Below, one piece after another: positions 61,710 through 64,000 of a stretch of 64,000 bases of DNA. The first letter of the stretch is position 1. Every line of letters starts with the position of its first letter. The DNA comes from Paenibacillus naphthalenovorans (GTDB lineage Bacteria; Bacillota; Bacilli; Paenibacillales; NBRC-103111): NCBI RefSeq assembly GCF_900099895.1, contig NZ_FNDY01000005.1, forward strand, positions 185,916 to 249,915. The letters are read 5' to 3'. The position numbers and the translations under genes were made by a program. Under the pieces are notes generated by a model, which was not told the origin of the DNA, ran no database searches, and saw only the letters and a program-made list of their open reading frames with translations.

Positions 61710-63437
61710 ATGAATACCATTCTTGAACTACTGATTACGCTGAATGCCGCCGGAAGCGTCGTCGTAGCTTGTATTCTTATATTGCGGCTCTTGCCCGCCG
61801 GCGCCTTCCCGACCAAATGGCGTTATGGACTTAGCAAAATGGCCGTAGGCTTTTTTCTATTCCCCGTAGTCCTAGGTATTCAGTGGATCGTATCGCTGAC
61901 TTTCAACGCGGCAGCTACCGTCCCGGCTATCGGCGGGCAGCCTTCAACAGTGGAACAAGGGCTATCCGGAACTTATTCAGGGTTCAGTCCGGAACCGCTT
62001 ATTACGGGGCAGACCATTACAGCTCAAGCAGCTCTATTCCTTATTATCGTATGGGCAACCGGCGTGATCGTTTTTGCAACATGGCAGCTGTACTGCTATC
62101 GCAAATTTGTAAGGACACTAGAACATTCACGCACCGCCGTTCCGAGAGACAGCCAGGCAGTTGAACAACTCTCCTTGATTAAAGAACCTCTTGGATTGAA
62201 GCGCAACGTTCGGCTTGCTTACAGCTCTGCTCTTCGGAGCCCTGTTCTTATCGGGTTATGGAAACCGACCATCTATCTTCCTAAAGAGAATATCGTTAAC
62301 GTGAATATGGACATGGTCATGCGTCATGAGCTGATCCATCTGAAACGGAAAGATTTATGGGTCAAGGCCTTCACCCTGGGAGCGTCAGCCTTGCATTGGT
62401 TTAACCCCTTCATACACATTCTCCGTAAGGATATTCACACCTGGAGCGAGCTGTCTTGCGATGAAGAAGTTGTCAGAGAGATGTCCCATGCCGAGCGAAA
62501 ACGGTACGGGGAGACGATTTTGAACGTCATGGCGGGAACAAGGCATTTACCCGTGCGATTTTGCGCCTCCTTATCGGGTGATGGCCAACAATTGAAAAGG
62601 AGATTAATGATGATGCTGAATGTAAAGAAACTAAGAAAGAAAACATTATATCTGACGATAACAGCTGTATTTTCCGTTGCCGCAATTAGCACATCCGCAG
62701 CGGTATGGGCTGCTCACTATTCGCCAGAAGTCATTCCATATGAGGAAGGTCAGGCTGAGGTTCGACCAAGCGAGCAAATTCCGAAAGCGGCCCCTGCTGG
62801 TGCGGTAATTGAGAAGGAACCCAACCCTGCTGAGGCACAGCCAAGTCAAGCTTCTGCTACACTTGTAGCGGAGAATGAATCGGATGAGGAAGTCCAAGTC
62901 AAAGAACCTCAACCCGTACCTACACTGGAGCCCGAGCCTGCAACCGAGCCCAAACCTAAAAAAAGTAGCACGAAAGCTCCATCCGTCACTGCTCCCGTCG
63001 AATCTTCGGCTAACAACGGATTAAGTGCCATCCAAACTCCATCAACCACGATGGTACCTAAAGAGGAAGATAAACCGGGACTATTCGGCCCTGAACTTCG
63101 GCTAATCCCAGAACCAGCTCCGGATAAAGATAGCCGTAATGACAATTCTCATTCAGGCGACATTCCACCGGGAACTTCTATTACAATAAGAAAATTAACT
63201 CCTGAAGAAAGTGCTGAATTTAAAGATAGAGAACTTGCAGCAAGAGCTTTGTTGTCTCCTGAAGAACAGGCCGAGTTTGAAGAAGACGATTATGGGCTGC
63301 GTCCAGACTCAATACCACCGGGAACCTCCATTACAATAAGGAAATTGACACCTGAAGAAAGCGCTGAATTCAAGGAAAGAGAGCTCGCGGCAAGAGCCTT
63401 GCTGTCCCCTGAAGAACAGGCTGAATTTGAGGACTAA
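61710..63437 (+). CDS. BlaR1/MecR1-type M56 membrane metalloprotease with repeat tail
   Basis: A 575-residue protein. Four N-terminal membrane helices surround the zinc protease site HELIH (His206-His210) and the downstream ELSCDEEVV. A membrane segment follows at about 310-330 (LYLTITAVFSVAAISTSAAV). The C-terminal sensor is not a penicillin-binding domain: it is a Pro/Glu-rich stretch and two 50-residue direct repeats (PPGTSITIRKLTPEESAEFK, then ELAARALLSPEEQAEFE). So it probably cleaves BlaI-type repressor in response to a different signal. ATG 61710 follows AGGTG. Confidence 0.88.
   Translation: MNTILELLITLNAAGSVVVACILILRLLPAGAFPTKWRYGLSKMAVGFFLFPVVLGIQWIVSLTFNAAATVPAIGGQPSTVEQGLSGTYSGFSPEPLITGQTITAQAALFLIIVWATGVIVFATWQLYCYRKFVRTLEHSRTAVPRDSQAVEQLSLIKEPLGLKRNVRLAYSSALRSPVLIGLWKPTIYLPKENIVNVNMDMVMRHELIHLKRKDLWVKAFTLGASALHWFNPFIHILRKDIHTWSELSCDEEVVREMSHAERKRYGETILNVMAGTRHLPVRFCASLSGDGQQLKRRLMMMLNVKKLRKKTLYLTITAVFSVAAISTSAAVWAAHYSPEVIPYEEGQAEVRPSEQIPKAAPAGAVIEKEPNPAEAQPSQASATLVAENESDEEVQVKEPQPVPTLEPEPATEPKPKKSSTKAPSVTAPVESSANNGLSAIQTPSTTMVPKEEDKPGLFGPELRLIPEPAPDKDSRNDNSHSGDIPPGTSITIRKLTPEESAEFKDRELAARALLSPEEQAEFEEDDYGLRPDSIPPGTSITIRKLTPEESAEFKERELAARALLSPEEQAEFED
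63162..63437 (+). repeat. Two 150-bp direct repeats at the 3' end of the M56 gene
   Basis: Copies begin at 63162 and 63312 (period 150 bases, 50 codons). The protein differs at very few positions (KDREL versus KEREL), while silent DNA differences show the duplication is not very recent. Confidence 0.85.
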
Positions 63438-63476
63438 AAACAACGAACTCAAGAGAAAAGTTTGCTTTCTAACATG

Positions 63477-63506
63477 AAGAAGCACTGCCGGGGGGCAGTG
63501 CTTCTT
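63477..63506. terminator. Bidirectional terminator after the M56 gene
   Basis: AAGAAGCACTGCC pairs with GGCAGTGCTTCTT around a 4-base G loop. Confidence 0.8.
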
Positions 63507-63525
63507 TGAGATTATGGATAACACC

Positions 63526-63853
63526 TTAATTAGTGCTAGAGGTAGTCCATTCAAAATATGCACTTCTTGAATTTGCCTCGTTCGTGCTTGTTTTGATTTG
63601 GAAAGTGTGGTTGCTGTAACTGCCTGTGTCAATAACAACCAGCGAATTGCCCTTAATATTCGATCTCCACCACTGGACATTGCTGTTGGTTTGACTTTGA
63701 ATGCTTAAATTAACGGATGGCATAGTGCCAGGCAAGTCCCCTACGTATATTAATACATATCTATCTGGAGATGGAATAAATGCATGGCCTACGTTTGCTC
63801 CTTGGTTCCCATCCTTATTAATTGGCACGGTAACTGGATCGGCTACACTAAGT
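63526..63853 (-). pseudogene. Gene for a small exported-type protein, cut by an IS3 element
   Basis: About 108 in-frame codons ending at a natural stop. It reads LSVADPVTVPINKDGNQGAN, then VGDLPGTMPSVNLSIQSQTN, with a beta-rich, Ser/Thr/Asn-rich end. No family recognised. The frame runs without a start codon into the IS3 end at 63854, so the N-terminus (probably a signal peptide) lies beyond the element. Confidence 0.55.
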
Positions 63854-64000
63854 TGGACAGAAAAAATAAGGGCTTGTAGAATAAACCTATCATCCTAAGG
63901 AGCGGATCTCTACAATGCCAAAACACCAACGACGTACCTTTACCTCAGAATTTAAAAAACAAATGGTGGAACTCTATGAAAACGGGAAATCCAGAGCAGC
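63854..64000 (+). mobile_element. Left end of an IS3-family insertion sequence
   Basis: Starts TGGACAGAAAAAATAAGGG, typical of IS3-family ends. The transposase gene begins 61 bases later. The element continues past the window edge. Confidence 0.75.
63915..64000 (+). CDS. IS3-family transposase OrfA, N-terminal part (truncated by window end)
   Basis: The first 28 codons are visible: MPKHQRRTFTSEFKKQMVEL, then YENGKSRA, the beginning of the helix-turn-helix of OrfA. The ATG follows AAGGAG. OrfB is expected after it. Confidence 0.85.
   Translation, partial: MPKHQRRTFTSEFKKQMVELYENGKSRA

Overview
The window looks like a chromosomal piece of a spore-forming, flagellated Bacillota, most probably a Paenibacillaceae-type organism. 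Evidence: a GerA-type spore-germination operon, ECF sigma/anti-sigma pairs, BlaI/M56, DeoR and PadR regulators, CcpA cre boxes, strong AGGAGG-type ribosome sites with frequent TTG and GTG starts, and a Gram-positive-style catechol 2,3-dioxygenase. The genus is inferred, not proven.

Layout. 0.2-3.6 kb: a small membrane protein, then an ECF sigma factor with a membrane-anchored beta-propeller anti-sigma-like partner. 3.7-7.3 kb: cysJI assimilatory sulfite reductase. 7.6-8.9 kb: an MHS-type MFS transporter, followed by a collapsed IS3 relic. 9.4-13.0 kb: a second ECF sigma/anti-sigma pair and a PAS-PAS-GGDEF-EAL protein. 13.5-23.7 kb: an aromatic meta-cleavage cluster. One operon holds a flavin monooxygenase, catechol 2,3-dioxygenase, flavin reductase and esterase. 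The other holds a hydratase, acetaldehyde dehydrogenase, aldolase, 4-oxalocrotonate decarboxylase and ring-fission hydrolase. A XylR_N-V4R/PucR hybrid regulator lies between them. A 20-bp motif I found in three intergenic regions is its candidate operator. 24.1-31.4 kb: a divergent sugar-alcohol uptake and catabolism locus (FGGY kinase, two ABC permeases, DeoR regulator, zinc dehydrogenase, binding lipoprotein) with cre boxes.

31.7-40.5 kb: a complete alternative chemosensory operon on the minus strand: HD-GYP protein, CheW, CheA, CheW, a cytoplasmic receptor with six 56-residue repeats on each arm, CheR, CheB and two small ORFs. Directly upstream, 40.5-41.6 kb, a tyrosine recombinase gene is flanked by inverted crossover-like sites. 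A near-consensus promoter inside this segment currently points outward into a c-di-GMP-I (GEMM) riboswitch at 41.64 kb. If the segment inverts, that promoter would drive the chemosensory operon instead. This possible c-di-GMP/chemosensory phase switch is the most interesting item in the window.

42-56.7 kb: an accessory region full of decayed mobile DNA (IS256, IS21, IS66, DUF4338, DUF6431 and ParA relics). It carries a pentapeptide-repeat protein, a PadR/VanZ pair, a flagellin whose start is broken, a possible secreted-peptide/immunity pair and an intact gerA-type operon. 56.8-61.0 kb: a minus-strand cluster of PLD-SF2 helicase, MazG-like hydrolase, PD-(D/E)XK-like protein and uracil-DNA-glycosylase-like protein, a candidate phage-defence island. 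61.2-63.4 kb: a BlaI/BlaR1-like pair whose membrane protease has an unusual repeat tail. The window ends in a fresh-looking IS3-family element that interrupts a small gene.
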